Positions 32,478 through 42,013 of a stretch of DNA of 64,000 bases are shown piece by piece (positions within the stretch are counted from its first letter, which is position 1; each line of letters begins with the position of its first letter). The notes under the pieces were generated by a model that had not been told where the DNA came from, ran no database searches, and saw only the letters and a program-made list of their open reading frames with translations. The translations under genes were made by a program, and so were the position numbers. Origin of the DNA: Cognatilysobacter xinjiangensis (GTDB lineage Bacteria; Pseudomonadota; Gammaproteobacteria; Xanthomonadales; Xanthomonadaceae); assembly GCF_014651995.1 (NCBI RefSeq), contig NZ_BMXY01000001.1:620001-684000 (forward strand), in the 5' to 3' direction.

Positions 32478-34169
32478 TCAGTGCAGGCCGCGTTCTTCCT
32501 TGGGCCGCGCCCGGCGGTCGGTGAGCAGCACGCTCACGACGACGAACAGGCCGAGCAGCGCGGCGACCAGGAACAGCACCATCGCGATCGCCGGATAGCC
32601 GAACAGTCTCGCGCCGACATCCACCCGCATCATCAGCGCCGAGGACACCAGCAGCGCCGCGATGATCAGGCCCATCGTGATGCGGTTGGCGATCTTCTGC
32701 ATGTTCTCCATCAGCTTCGAATCGTCGAGGCCGTCGAGGCGGACCTGCAGGCGGTTGTCCGCCAGCAGGCTCAGCAGGTTGTTGAGCTTCCGCGGCGCCT
32801 CGCGCACGAGGCCCTCGACCTCGATCAGTTCGCCGGCCAGACCCGCCGGCGAGAGCGTCTTGCGCAGGCGCTGGCGCATCACGTCCTCGAGGTGCTCGCG
32901 CACCACGTCCTTGGCGTCCATGTCCGGATCGAGCGCGTCGCAGATCGATTCGAGGTTGAGCAGCGTCTTGCCCAGCAGCGACAGCTCGGGCGGCGTGCGC
33001 AGGCCGCACGCCGTGGCGATGCGCGTGAGGTCCAGCACCAGCCGGCCTTCGGACACAGTGCGCCCGCCGGAGCGCGCCGCGTACTGCGACACGAGCTGGC
33101 CGACCTCGCGCGTGTAGCGCTCCTCGTCGAAGTCCTCCAGGCGTGTGGAGATCGAGATGCCTTCGGTGGCGACGTCCTCGCCGCGGCCGTCGACCGAGGC
33201 GAACAGCAGCTTCAGCAGGCGGTCGCGGCGCTTGGGCGGTACGTGGGCGATCATGCCGAGGTCGAAGATCGCGAGCCGGCCGTCGGTAGTCAGCAGCAGG
33301 TTGCCCGGATGCGGATCGGCGTGGATCTCGCCGTTGACGAACGCCTGGTCGAGATAGGCGCGCATCAGCGCCGCGGCGAGGTCGCCGAGCGGCTGCTCGG
33401 TGCGCTGAAGGCCGGTGATGTCGGTGACCTTCTTGCCCTTCACCAGGTCCATCGTCAGCACGCGCTTGCCGCAGAGGCTCCACACCGGGCGCGGCACGAC
33501 CAGCTGCGGATAGCGTTCGAGGTTGTCCGCGAAGCGCTGCAGGTTCTCCGCTTCCAGCCGGTAGTCGAGCTCGGCGAGAAGCGTGCGGCCGAACTCGTTG
33601 ACCCAGTCGCCGACCTTGATGCGCCGGCCCATGTCGGTGCCGCGGTCGATCTTGGACGCGATGGAGCGCAGCGATTCGAGGTCGGTGCGGACGCTGGCGA
33701 TGGCGTCCGGGCGCTGCACCTTCACCGCGACCTCTCGGCCGTCGCGCAGCACCGCGCGATGCACCTGTGCCAGCGAGGCGCTGCCCAGCGGCTTGTCGTC
33801 GAATTCGGCGAATACCTTGTGCACGCCGACGCCGAGTTCTTCCTCGATCACCTGCTGCACGGTAGCGGACGGCAGCTCCTGCACCTTGTCCTGCATGCGC
33901 TCGAGCGCGGCGATGTACTCGGCAGGAACCATGTCCGGGCGCGTCGACAGCGCCTGGCCGAGCTTGATGAAGGTGGGGCCCAGCGCTTCGAGGTCGTTGA
34001 CGAATTCCTCCGGCCGGCCTTGCGTGTCGGACTGCACGTCGACCTCGGCGGCGACCTCCTGCAGGACCGCGTCCTGGTCGAGGCCGCTGAAGACGCCGGC
34101 GCTGCGGTACTTCAGCAGGAACCTGACGATCTGGGCCGTGCGTGCAAGGCCGGTGGTCTGCTCGGACAT
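32478..34169 (-). CDS. ubiB: UbiB/AarF-family ABC1 kinase-like protein
   Basis: This 563-residue protein of the atypical ABC1/ADCK/UbiB kinase family is needed for ubiquinone synthesis in proteobacteria and probably helps lipid precursors leave the membrane. It has the KxGQ helix (FIKLGQALSTRPD), an Ala-rich loop (LGSASLAQVH), the VAIK-type Lys (VAVKVQRP), the catalytic-loop segment NGEIHADPHPGNLLL and IFDLGMIAHV. Two membrane helices at about 500-560 anchor the C-terminus. The ATG at 34169 has GGAG upstream. No other ubi genes are close, so ubiB identity rests on the sequence alone; related AarF paralogues exist. Confidence 0.88.
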   Translation of the reverse strand: MSEQTTGLARTAQIVRFLLKYRSAGVFSGLDQDAVLQEVAAEVDVQSDTQGRPEEFVNDLEALGPTFIKLGQALSTRPDMVPAEYIAALERMQDKVQELPSATVQQVIEEELGVGVHKVFAEFDDKPLGSASLAQVHRAVLRDGREVAVKVQRPDAIASVRTDLESLRSIASKIDRGTDMGRRIKVGDWVNEFGRTLLAELDYRLEAENLQRFADNLERYPQLVVPRPVWSLCGKRVLTMDLVKGKKVTDITGLQRTEQPLGDLAAALMRAYLDQAFVNGEIHADPHPGNLLLTTDGRLAIFDLGMIAHVPPKRRDRLLKLLFASVDGRGEDVATEGISISTRLEDFDEERYTREVGQLVSQYAARSGGRTVSEGRLVLDLTRIATACGLRTPPELSLLGKTLLNLESICDALDPDMDAKDVVREHLEDVMRQRLRKTLSPAGLAGELIEVEGLVREAPRKLNNLLSLLADNRLQVRLDGLDDSKLMENMQKIANRITMGLIIAALLVSSALMMRVDVGARLFGYPAIAMVLFLVAALLGLFVVVSVLLTDRRARPKEERGLH

Positions 34170-34249
34170 GAGGTGTCTCCGTGGATTCACGGCAGCCTAG
34201 GCGCGGCGCCGTCAAGGCCGCTTCATCGGCGTGCGGGCAGGCTTCGGAA

Positions 34250-34798
34250 ATGGACAGCACGGGCACCCTGTGGACGGTCGGCCATTCGACGCTCGCGTGG
34301 GAGGCGTTCGTCGAGATGCTGCACGGCGCGGAAATTGCCGCGGTCGCCGACGTACGGCGATTCCCGGGCTCGCGCCGTCATCCGCAGTTCGGCGCGGACG
34401 CGATGGCGATGGCTTTGCCGCAAGCGGGCATCGACTACCTGCCGTTCCCCGACCTCGGCGGCCGCCGCCGCCCGCGGTCCGACACCCACAACACCGCCTG
34501 GCGCAACGAGGCCTTCCGCGGCTATGCGGACTACATGGAAACGCGCGAGTACGGCGCCGCGCGCGAGCGGCTCGCGGAACTCGCATCGCGCAGGAACACG
34601 ACCGTGCTGTGCGCCGAGGCGATGTGGTGGCAGTGCCACCGCTCGCTGATCTCGGACGACTTCAAGGCCAGTGGCTGGACGGTGCTGCACCTGCAGGCCG
34701 GCGGGCGCGTGCAGGCGCATCCCTACACGGGCGCTGCGCGCATCGTCGACGGCCGCCTCGACTACTCGGAGGCCGCATCGCAGCCCGGGCTGTTCTGA
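34250..34798 (+). CDS. DUF488 family protein
   Basis: This 182-residue protein of DUF488 opens LWTVGHSTLAWEAFVEML and has VADVRRFPGSRRHPQF, YLPFPDLGGRRRPRSD, LCAEAMWWQCHRSLISD and QAHPYTGAARI. The conserved Arg, Cys-x-E and His residues suggest an enzymatic or nucleic-acid-related role, but none is established. The ATG at 34250 is chosen because homology starts with its sixth residue. It is divergent from ubiB and convergent with tex. Confidence 0.85.
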   Translation: MDSTGTLWTVGHSTLAWEAFVEMLHGAEIAAVADVRRFPGSRRHPQFGADAMAMALPQAGIDYLPFPDLGGRRRPRSDTHNTAWRNEAFRGYADYMETREYGAARERLAELASRRNTTVLCAEAMWWQCHRSLISDDFKASGWTVLHLQAGGRVQAHPYTGAARIVDGRLDYSEAASQPGLF

Positions 34799-34884
34799 GG
34801 CCCGATGGAGAGAAGGGGGCGCGTGGGCCCCGTTGCATCGCCGAAGCGATCGCGCATCGATGCCGACGCCGCGATCGACGCGCG

Positions 34885-37227
34885 TTACTTGCCCTTCGCC
34901 TTTGCGAATGCGTCGGCGAGTGCGTTGTTGACGTATGCCGGCTGCGCCTTCGGCGCCGGGCCACGCGCGCCGCCACGGTCGTTGCCGGGCCGGCCGGCGG
35001 CCGGGCGCGGTGCATCGCGATCGCTGCGCGGTGCGCGCGGGGCAGCGTCGTCGAGGCGGCAGGTCAGCGCGATGCGCTTGCGCGGCACGTCGACCTCCTG
35101 CACGCGCACCTTGACGATGTCGCCCACCTTGACCACGTCGCGCGGGTCCTTCACATAGGTGTTCGACAGCGCGGAGATGTGCACGAGTCCATCCTGATGC
35201 ACACCGATGTCGACGAACGCGCCGAATGCCGCAACGTTCGTGACCACGCCTTCGAGCACCATGCCCGGGCGAAGGTCCTTGATGTCCTCGACGCCGTCGG
35301 CGAAACGCGCGGCCTTGAACTCCGGGCGCGGATCGCGGCCCGGCTTTTCCAGTTCCTTCAGGATGTCGCGCACGGTCGGCACGCCGAAACGGTCGTCGAC
35401 GAACTGCTCGGGCCTCAGCCCGCGCAGGAAAGCCGCATCGCCGATGAGCCCACGAATCGGCTTGCCGGTCGACGACACGATGCGCTCGACCACCGGATAC
35501 GCCTCGGGGTGCACGGAGCTCGCGTCCAGCGGCTCGTCGCCGTCGTCGATGCGCAGGAAGCCGGCGCACTGCTCGAACGTCTTGTCGCCCAGGCGCGGCA
35601 CCTTCAGCAGCTCCTTGCGCGAGCGGAACGGGCCGTTGGCGTCGCGGTGCCGCACGATGTTCTCGGCGACCGTCGACGTCAGGCCCGACACGCGCGCAAG
35701 CAGCGCGGCCGAGGCGGTGTTGACGTGCACGCCGACGGCGTTCACGCAGTCCTCGACCTTCGCGTCGAGCGCGCGGGCGAGCTTGTACTGATCGACGTCG
35801 TGCTGGTACTGGCCGACACCGATCGCCTTCGGTTCGATCTTGACGAGTTCCGCCAGCGGATCCTGCAGGCGACGCGCGATGGACACCGCGCCGCGCAGCG
35901 ACACGTCCACGTCGGGGAACTCGCGCGAGGCGATCTCGGAGGCCGAGTAGACCGATGCGCCGGCCTCGCTCACGACGATCTTGGTGAGCTTGAGTTCGGG
36001 TGCGAGCTTGATGAGGTCGGCCGCGAGCTTGTCGGTCTCTCGCGAGGCGGTGCCGTTGCCGATCGCGATCAGCTCCACGCCGTGCTGCCTGCACAGGCGG
36101 CCCAGCGTGGCGAGGGATTGATCCCACTGGCGGCGCGGCTCGTGCGGATAGATCGTGTCGGTGGCGACGAGCTTGCCGGTGCGGTCGACTACGGCGACCT
36201 TCACGCCGGTGCGCAGGCCCGGGTCGAGTCCGAGCACGACCCGCGGGCCGGCCGGCGCGGACAGCAGCAGGTCCTTGAGGTTGTCGCCGAACACGGCGAT
36301 GGCCTCGGCCTCGGCGCGCTCGCGGGCCTGCGCGATCAGGTCCAGCATCAGGTGCAGGTGCAGCTTCGCCTTCCAGGTCAGGCGCGCGGCGTCCATCAGC
36401 CACTGGTCGGCGGCACGGCCGTCGTTGCGGATGCCCGCGTGCTTGGCGACGCGCCCGGTGGCGAGCAGATGGCCGGCGTCGGCATCGCTGCCCGGGTCGA
36501 GGTCGAGCTGCAGGAATTCCTCGCGGCGGCCGCGCAGCAGCGCGAGCATGCGGTGCGAGGGGATCTTCGCCAGCGGTTCGGCATGGTCGAAGTAGTCGCG
36601 GTACTTCGCGCCGTCGTTCTCCTTGCCTTCGATCACCTTCGCGCGGATCACGCCGACGTTCGCCAGCCATTCGCGCAACTCGCCGACCAGTGCGGCGTCC
36701 TCGCCCCAGCGCTCCATGAGGATCGCGCGCGCGCCGTCGAGCGCGGCGCGCGCATCGGCGACGCCCTTGTCGGCATCGACGTACTGCGACGCCACGGTTT
36801 CGGGGGCCTGCGTGGGATCGGCGAGCAGCGTGTCGGCCAGCGGCTCCAGCCCGGCCTCGCGGGCGATCTGCGCACGCGTGCGGCGCTTGGGCTTGTAGGG
36901 CAGGTAGAGGTCTTCGAGACGCGCCTTGCTGTCGGCGGCGAGGATGTCGGCGCGCAGTTCGTCCGTGAGCTTGCCCTGTTCCTCGATGCTGGCGATCACC
37001 TGCACGCGGCGGTCTTCGAGCTCGCGCAGGTAGCCCAGGCGCGTTTCGAGTTCGCGCAGCTGCGTGTCGTCGAGGCCGCCGGTGACTTCCTTGCGGTAGC
37101 GCGCAATGAAGGGGACGGTCGCGCCCTCGTCGAGCAGCGCGACCGCCGCTTCCACCTGTCGGGCCTGCGCGCCGATCTCCTCGGCGATGCGGCGGGCGAT
37201 GTGTGCTGCGGTGCTGCGATCCTGCAT
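34885..37227 (-). CDS. tex: Tex-type RNA-binding transcription accessory protein
   Basis: This 780-residue cytosolic protein relates to eukaryotic Spt6 and binds nucleic acid with RNA polymerase. The domain order is complete: N-terminal helical Tex region, YqgF/RNase H-like domain ([19 protein letters not shown] and [17 protein letters not shown]), helix-hairpin-helix repeats ([17 protein letters not shown] and [20 protein letters not shown]) and an S1 domain ([32 protein letters not shown]). A basic Arg/Pro/Ala/Gly tail closes it. The ATG at 37227 ([13 protein letters not shown]) is the family start. Confidence 0.96.
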   Translation of the reverse strand: MQDRSTAAHIARRIAEEIGAQARQVEAAVALLDEGATVPFIARYRKEVTGGLDDTQLRELETRLGYLRELEDRRVQVIASIEEQGKLTDELRADILAADSKARLEDLYLPYKPKRRTRAQIAREAGLEPLADTLLADPTQAPETVASQYVDADKGVADARAALDGARAILMERWGEDAALVGELREWLANVGVIRAKVIEGKENDGAKYRDYFDHAEPLAKIPSHRMLALLRGRREEFLQLDLDPGSDADAGHLLATGRVAKHAGIRNDGRAADQWLMDAARLTWKAKLHLHLMLDLIAQARERAEAEAIAVFGDNLKDLLLSAPAGPRVVLGLDPGLRTGVKVAVVDRTGKLVATDTIYPHEPRRQWDQSLATLGRLCRQHGVELIAIGNGTASRETDKLAADLIKLAPELKLTKIVVSEAGASVYSASEIASREFPDVDVSLRGAVSIARRLQDPLAELVKIEPKAIGVGQYQHDVDQYKLARALDAKVEDCVNAVGVHVNTASAALLARVSGLTSTVAENIVRHRDANGPFRSRKELLKVPRLGDKTFEQCAGFLRIDDGDEPLDASSVHPEAYPVVERIVSSTGKPIRGLIGDAAFLRGLRPEQFVDDRFGVPTVRDILKELEKPGRDPRPEFKAARFADGVEDIKDLRPGMVLEGVVTNVAAFGAFVDIGVHQDGLVHISALSNTYVKDPRDVVKVGDIVKVRVQEVDVPRKRIALTCRLDDAAPRAPRSDRDAPRPAAGRPGNDRGGARGPAPKAQPAYVNNALADAFAKAKGK

Positions 37228-37337
37228 GGGCGATGCGTCGACGATCGGGTGGGCCGGCGATTGTGGACGCCGTGCCCGGGCGCGTCGACGTTGACAGCCG
37301 GGCAGGGCCGCCGCTACCGGCCGCCCGCCGCGTGACG

Positions 37338-38501
37338 TCAGGCCGGCGGGTCCAGACGCAGCAGCTCGCCGTCCTTGTCGTCGTCGGTCAGCACGTAGAC
37401 CGCGCCATCCGTGCCGACGCGCACGTCGCGGATGCGCGCGCGGCGGTCGTCCAGCAGGCGTTCCTCGGACACGATGCGGTCGCCTTCCAGCGTGAGGCGG
37501 ATCAGGTTGCGGTCGGCGAGGGCGCCGATAAACAGGCTGTCGTTCCACCTCGACTGCGGCCGTCCCGTGTAGAAGGCCATGCCGGACAGGCCCGGCGACT
37601 TCTTCCAGACGTGGTACGGGGGCTCGGTCCCCGCGACCTCGGTGCCCTGCGTTTCGGGATAGGCGCGCGGCAGCGCGTAGTCGAGGCCGTGACTGGCGAT
37701 CGGCCAGCCGTAGTTCTTCCCGGGCTGCGGCAGGTTGACCTCGTCTCCGCCGCGCGGGCCGTGCTCGGCCTCCCATACGCGCCCGGTGCGCGGGTCGACC
37801 GCGAGCGACTGCATGTTGCGATGGCCGTAGCTCCAGATCTCCGGCCTCGCATCGCTGCGCCCGACGAAGGGGTTGTCGCGCGGGATGCTGCCGTCGAGAT
37901 TCAGCCGCACCAGCTTGCCCTGCAGCATGTCCAGCTTCTGCGCGGTCGGGCGGTCGTTACGCTCGCCCTGGCTGATGAAGACGTGACCCTCGCGATCGAA
38001 CGCGATGCGCGAGCCGAAGTGGTTCGGGCCTTCGAGCTTCGGTTGCTGCTGGTAGACGCGGGTGAAGCCGTCGATGCGGTCGCTGCCGAGCGTCGCATAG
38101 CCCACGGCGGTGCCCGCGGTCCCGTTCGGGCCGGGCTCGGCATAGCTCAGCCAGATGCGGCGGCTGGTGGCGAAGTCCGGCGCCGCCACGACGTCGAGCA
38201 GGCCGCCCTGGCCCTGCGCCCAGACCTCGGGCACGCCGGCCAGCGGCGCGGAAAGCTTTCCGTCGCGCTCGACGTAGCGCAGCCGGCCCGGGCGTTCGGT
38301 CACGAGGAACCGGCCATCGGGCAGGGGAAGCACGGCCCATGGGTGCTCCAGCCCGCCAGCGACACGGGTGACGCGTATCTCGCCACTGGCTGCGCTCGCG
38401 GCCACGGCCGCCGGGGTCGGCGGTGCGGAGGTGGCGTCCTGCGCGCGGCAACCGGCGAGCGCGATGACGAGGATGGCGGCGTGCGGGGCGAGTCGGCGCA
38501 T
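37338..38501 (-). CDS. PQQ-dependent aldose-sugar dehydrogenase-like lipoprotein
   Basis: This 387-residue beta-propeller protein is of the soluble glucose/aldose dehydrogenase (YliI) family, which oxidises sugars with PQQ in the periplasm. The signal sequence ends in a lipobox, [10 protein letters not shown]. Propeller motifs include [51 protein letters not shown] and [22 protein letters not shown] (conserved in the family). The ATG at 38501 begins the signal peptide. Whether PQQ is made in this organism cannot be judged from the window. It is divergent from the GGDEF-EAL gene. Confidence 0.9.
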   Translation of the reverse strand: MRRLAPHAAILVIALAGCRAQDATSAPPTPAAVAASAASGEIRVTRVAGGLEHPWAVLPLPDGRFLVTERPGRLRYVERDGKLSAPLAGVPEVWAQGQGGLLDVVAAPDFATSRRIWLSYAEPGPNGTAGTAVGYATLGSDRIDGFTRVYQQQPKLEGPNHFGSRIAFDREGHVFISQGERNDRPTAQKLDMLQGKLVRLNLDGSIPRDNPFVGRSDARPEIWSYGHRNMQSLAVDPRTGRVWEAEHGPRGGDEVNLPQPGKNYGWPIASHGLDYALPRAYPETQGTEVAGTEPPYHVWKKSPGLSGMAFYTGRPQSRWNDSLFIGALADRNLIRLTLEGDRIVSEERLLDDRRARIRDVRVGTDGAVYVLTDDDKDGELLRLDPPA

Positions 38502-38677
38502 GGCGTCTCCGTGTGGAAGTGGGGTGGACGAAGGTGTGAACCGGTCGGCAGTCCGCGTCAAGGCCACGTGTAGACGCCGGCCGAGCTGCAATGGGCTGCA
38601 CAGTTTCTTGGCGTACTCCGTTCACAGAATGCCGTTATCGATACGGAAGTGACGCTTTTCGTCGCACCTGCCACCGG

Positions 38678-41600
38678 ATGGAAATGGACCACGCCCCAAG
38701 CCGCGCGCACGCCGGCCCCCGTCGAGGCATCGGCGTCGGGCGGGTGTTGTCCGCCCCCTTGCTGTTCGCCCTGCTGGCGGGCGGGGCGATGGCGGCCGCC
38801 ACGCGGTGGCTGCCACCGCCGCTCGCGGCAGGGCTGGTGGGCATGGTCGTCGGCGGCTGGGCGGGCCTATGGCTCGCGCGTCCGTTGCGCGGCCGCGCCG
38901 ACCTGCGCTGGCTGCTCGGCGCGCTCGGGGTTCTTGCAGGTTGCTTGGCGGTGCGCCTGTCGCCGGTCGAGGCGATCGTCGCTACCGCGGTGATCACCGC
39001 GAGCGTCGCCGCGTTGCGCGCGCTCGTGCGCCGGTTGCATCCGCATTTCGAATGGGACGACCCCGCGCCCGCCGCGGGCGCGCTCGCGGCACTTGGCGTC
39101 GCCGCGCTCGCGTTGTCCTGGGCGCTGGCCGACGCAGTGCACGTACTGCCGGGCGCGTGGCTCGCCGCATGGCCGGCGCTCGCGCTCGGTGCGGTGGCGG
39201 CCTACGTTACGACGATCGCGTTCGCATCGCTGGATCCCGAGGACCCGTTCGCCGAGGATCCGCGACGCACCACGCTCATCCTCGCGGCCGCGCTTCTGCT
39301 GGGTGCCGCGGCACTCGCGTTCTGGTCGCCGCGGCTGGTGCCGTTGCTGGCGCTGGGGCTGCTGGCGATCGCGGCGGCCGGGCGTCCGCGCACGCTCGGT
39401 GCGCTGTCGATGCTGGTGGCCATCGGCGCGCTCGCGATCGCGGCGCGCTCGCCGGCATTGCTGTCGCGCATGGCGGGCGGCTGGTCGGTCGGCCCCGCGC
39501 TCGGGCTGGTCGCGACGATGCTGGCGCTGGCGATGCTCGGCTGCCTGCTCGTGCACCAGCGCGATCGCGTGCGTGCGCGTCTGCGCGCTGCGAGCGGCCA
39601 CCTGCTCACGCTGGCGGAGAAGAGCCCGGGGCTCGTGGCCACCTTCGACCGGCGCTTTCGCCATCGCCACGTCAACGACGCCTACCAGCGCTGGTCGGGA
39701 CTGACGCGTGAGCGCCTCGAAGGCGCGACGCTCGCCGACGTGCTGGGCGCCGACTTCGCCGCGCGCATCGACAGCAGCGCCGCGCGCGCGATGGCCGGCG
39801 CTTCGCAACACCTTCAGGCCGAGCGTGCCGATCGCGTGCTCGACGTGCGCCTGGAGCCGTACTTCGGCCTCGACGGCGCGATCGCCGGCTTCCACCTGCT
39901 CGCCGAGGACGTCACCTGGCGCCAGCAGGGCGAGCGCGACCTGCGCACGCTGGTCAACGCCGCGCCGGAGCCCACGCTGGTGCTCGACGAGGATGGCCGC
40001 ATCGAGATGCACAACGCGGCGGCCGCCAGCGTATTCGGCGCGCAGGGCAGCGACCTCGTGGGCGCGACGCTCGCCAATTGGCTGAGCGAGAACGGCCTCG
40101 CCGCCGCACAGGCCGACGGCGTGGCGGGCATGCGTGCGCGCCGCAGCGATGGCACCACGTTCCCGGTCGAGCTCAAACTCGGCTCGATGCCCGGCGAGCA
40201 CGGTGGCCGTGCGGTGGTCACGCTGCGCGACCTCAGCCGCGACCGCGCGCTGGAAGACGCCGCGCGTGCCGCGCGCGAACAGGCGCAGGCGACGCTCGAT
40301 TCGATCAGCGACGCGCTGGTGGTGGTCGACCCCGCCGGCACGGTCACCGCGTTCAACCCCGCCGCGACGGAGCTCACCGGTTGGACGCGCGAGGACGCGC
40401 TCGGTCGCGTGCTGGAGGAAGTGGTCAGGCTCGTCGAGCCAGGCCGCGCGGTGCCGCAGGTCTCGGTGCTGCGCGAGGCGTTGAAGACCGGCAAGCCCTC
40501 ACGCCTGGAGGGCGAGCGCGAGCTGGTGCGCCGCGACGGTGCGCAGCGCGCGGTCGAGGAATCCGCGTCGCCGTTGCGCGATGCGCAGGGCCGCGCGACC
40601 GGCGGCGTGCTGCTGCTGCGCGACGTCAGCCACGCGCGCGAGCAGGCGCAGGCGCTCACCCACATGGCGCAGCACGACGCGCTCACCGGCCTGCCCAACC
40701 GCGTGCTGTTCCAGGACCGCCTGACGCAGGCGCTGGCGCAGGTGCCGCAGGGGCGCCGCGGCGCGGTGCTCTACATCGACCTCGACAAGTTCAAGCCGAT
40801 CAACGACACGCTGGGTCATCCCGTCGGCGACCGGGTGCTGCAGGAAGTCTCCGCGCGCCTGAAGGCCTGCGTGCGCGAGGACGACACGGTGAGCCGTCAG
40901 GGCGGCGACGAATTCGTGCTGCTGCTGCAGCGCCTGGCCGATCCGCGCGACGCCGCGCGTGTCGCCGAAAAGCTCATCCGCTCGGTCGAGCAGCCGATCA
41001 TGCTCGACGGCCACGAGCTGCGCGTCGGCGCCAGCGTCGGCATCGCGCTGTATCCGCAGGATTCGCGCGAGGCGCGGACGCTGATGAAGCAGGCCGATAC
41101 GGCGCTCTACCACGTCAAGGAGACGGGGCGCGGTCGCTACAGCTACTTCACCGACGTGATGGGCGAGAGCGCCGAGGCGCGCATGCGCGTTGAGCACGAC
41201 CTGCGCCTGGCGCTCGCGCACGAGGACTTCGTGCTCGACTACCAGCCCGTGGCGAGCACGCGCGGCGGCTGGCGCTCGGTCGAGGCGCTGCTGCGCTGGC
41301 GCCGCGACGACGGTGCGGTGACGCTGCCCAAGGGCTTCCTCGATGTCGCCGAGGAAACCGGCCTGATCGTGCAGATCGACGAATGGGTGCTGCTTGCCGC
41401 CTGCCGCCAGGCGCAGGCCTGGCAGGCGTCGGGCGCCAAGCCGTTGCCGGTGTCGGTCAACCTGTCGCTCGCGCGATTCGACCCCGAGCGCCTGATCCGC
41501 CAGGTGCGCACGGCGCTCACCGAGACCGGGCTTGCGCCCCAGTGGCTGGAACTCGAATTCCGCGGCGCGCAGCTGTTCGCGCAGGGCGAGCGCGGCCGCG

Positions 41601-41965
41601 CGCTGGTGGTCGACCTGCGCGCGCTCGGCGTGCGCGTGGCCGTCGACGACATCGGCAGCGGCCAGGCCAGCGTCGAGCAGCTCGCGGACTACGCGTTCGA
41701 CGCGCTCAAGCTCGATCTCTCCATCGTCAACGGCCTGCCAGAGGACGACCGCGCGCGCCGCATCGCGCGTGCGATTTGCCACATGGGTTCGGCGCTGGGC
41801 TATCCGGTGATCGCCAAGGGCGTCGAGGCCGACGCGCACCGCGACCTGCTCACCGCCTGGGGCTGCGCGGGGCTGCAGGGCTCGCTGTTCAGTCCGCCCC
41901 TGGATGCCGAGCGCGTGGCGGAGCTCACCGGCCTCGCGCCGGGCCCGGTCGCGCGCCGCGCCTGA
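38678..41965 (+). CDS. Membrane GGDEF-EAL protein with PAS domains; EAL probably inactive
   Basis: This 1095-residue protein acts in cyclic-di-GMP signalling. About ten membrane helices occupy residues 20-310, then three PAS-type regions (starting near LAEKSPGLVATFD, LVNAAPEPTLVLDEDG and LDSISDALVVVDPAG). A GGDEF domain follows with an intact RQGGDEF (742-746) and an I-site RxxD five residues before it, so it should make c-di-GMP and be feedback-inhibited. The EAL domain keeps EALLRW (869-871), NLS, DDIG and QG, but the ELTE-type motif reads ELEFRG (958-963) and the AEGVE motif reads AKGVE with Lys1047. Those changes predict weak or no phosphodiesterase activity. The ATG at 38678 (or 38684) is chosen from the start of the membrane domain. 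Confidence 0.92.
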   Translation: MEMDHAPSRAHAGPRRGIGVGRVLSAPLLFALLAGGAMAAATRWLPPPLAAGLVGMVVGGWAGLWLARPLRGRADLRWLLGALGVLAGCLAVRLSPVEAIVATAVITASVAALRALVRRLHPHFEWDDPAPAAGALAALGVAALALSWALADAVHVLPGAWLAAWPALALGAVAAYVTTIAFASLDPEDPFAEDPRRTTLILAAALLLGAAALAFWSPRLVPLLALGLLAIAAAGRPRTLGALSMLVAIGALAIAARSPALLSRMAGGWSVGPALGLVATMLALAMLGCLLVHQRDRVRARLRAASGHLLTLAEKSPGLVATFDRRFRHRHVNDAYQRWSGLTRERLEGATLADVLGADFAARIDSSAARAMAGASQHLQAERADRVLDVRLEPYFGLDGAIAGFHLLAEDVTWRQQGERDLRTLVNAAPEPTLVLDEDGRIEMHNAAAASVFGAQGSDLVGATLANWLSENGLAAAQADGVAGMRARRSDGTTFPVELKLGSMPGEHGGRAVVTLRDLSRDRALEDAARAAREQAQATLDSISDALVVVDPAGTVTAFNPAATELTGWTREDALGRVLEEVVRLVEPGRAVPQVSVLREALKTGKPSRLEGERELVRRDGAQRAVEESASPLRDAQGRATGGVLLLRDVSHAREQAQALTHMAQHDALTGLPNRVLFQDRLTQALAQVPQGRRGAVLYIDLDKFKPINDTLGHPVGDRVLQEVSARLKACVREDDTVSRQGGDEFVLLLQRLADPRDAARVAEKLIRSVEQPIMLDGHELRVGASVGIALYPQDSREARTLMKQADTALYHVKETGRGRYSYFTDVMGESAEARMRVEHDLRLALAHEDFVLDYQPVASTRGGWRSVEALLRWRRDDGAVTLPKGFLDVAEETGLIVQIDEWVLLAACRQAQAWQASGAKPLPVSVNLSLARFDPERLIRQVRTALTETGLAPQWLELEFRGAQLFAQGERGRALVVDLRALGVRVAVDDIGSGQASVEQLADYAFDALKLDLSIVNGLPEDDRARRIARAICHMGSALGYPVIAKGVEADAHRDLLTAWGCAGLQGSLFSPPLDAERVAELTGLAPGPVARRA

Positions 41966-42007
41966 AGGCCGCGACACGTCCCGTGCCCGCCGGCCGCGGC
42001 GGGCCCG

Positions 42008-42013
42008 TAAAAT
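42008..42013 (+). promoter_or_regulatory. -10 element overlapping the apparent fumarase start
   Basis: TAAAAT overlaps the ATG at 42012. If it is the true -10, transcription starts near 42020 and translation must begin downstream, for example at GTG 42033 or GTG 42042. It has the same GTAAAATGG-like setting as other -10 elements in the window. Confidence 0.4.

Noticed and set aside
34817..34833. GGGGGC...GCCCC hairpin between DUF488 and tex as a terminator
   Set aside because: The stem is short and imperfect and has no T run; not enough support.
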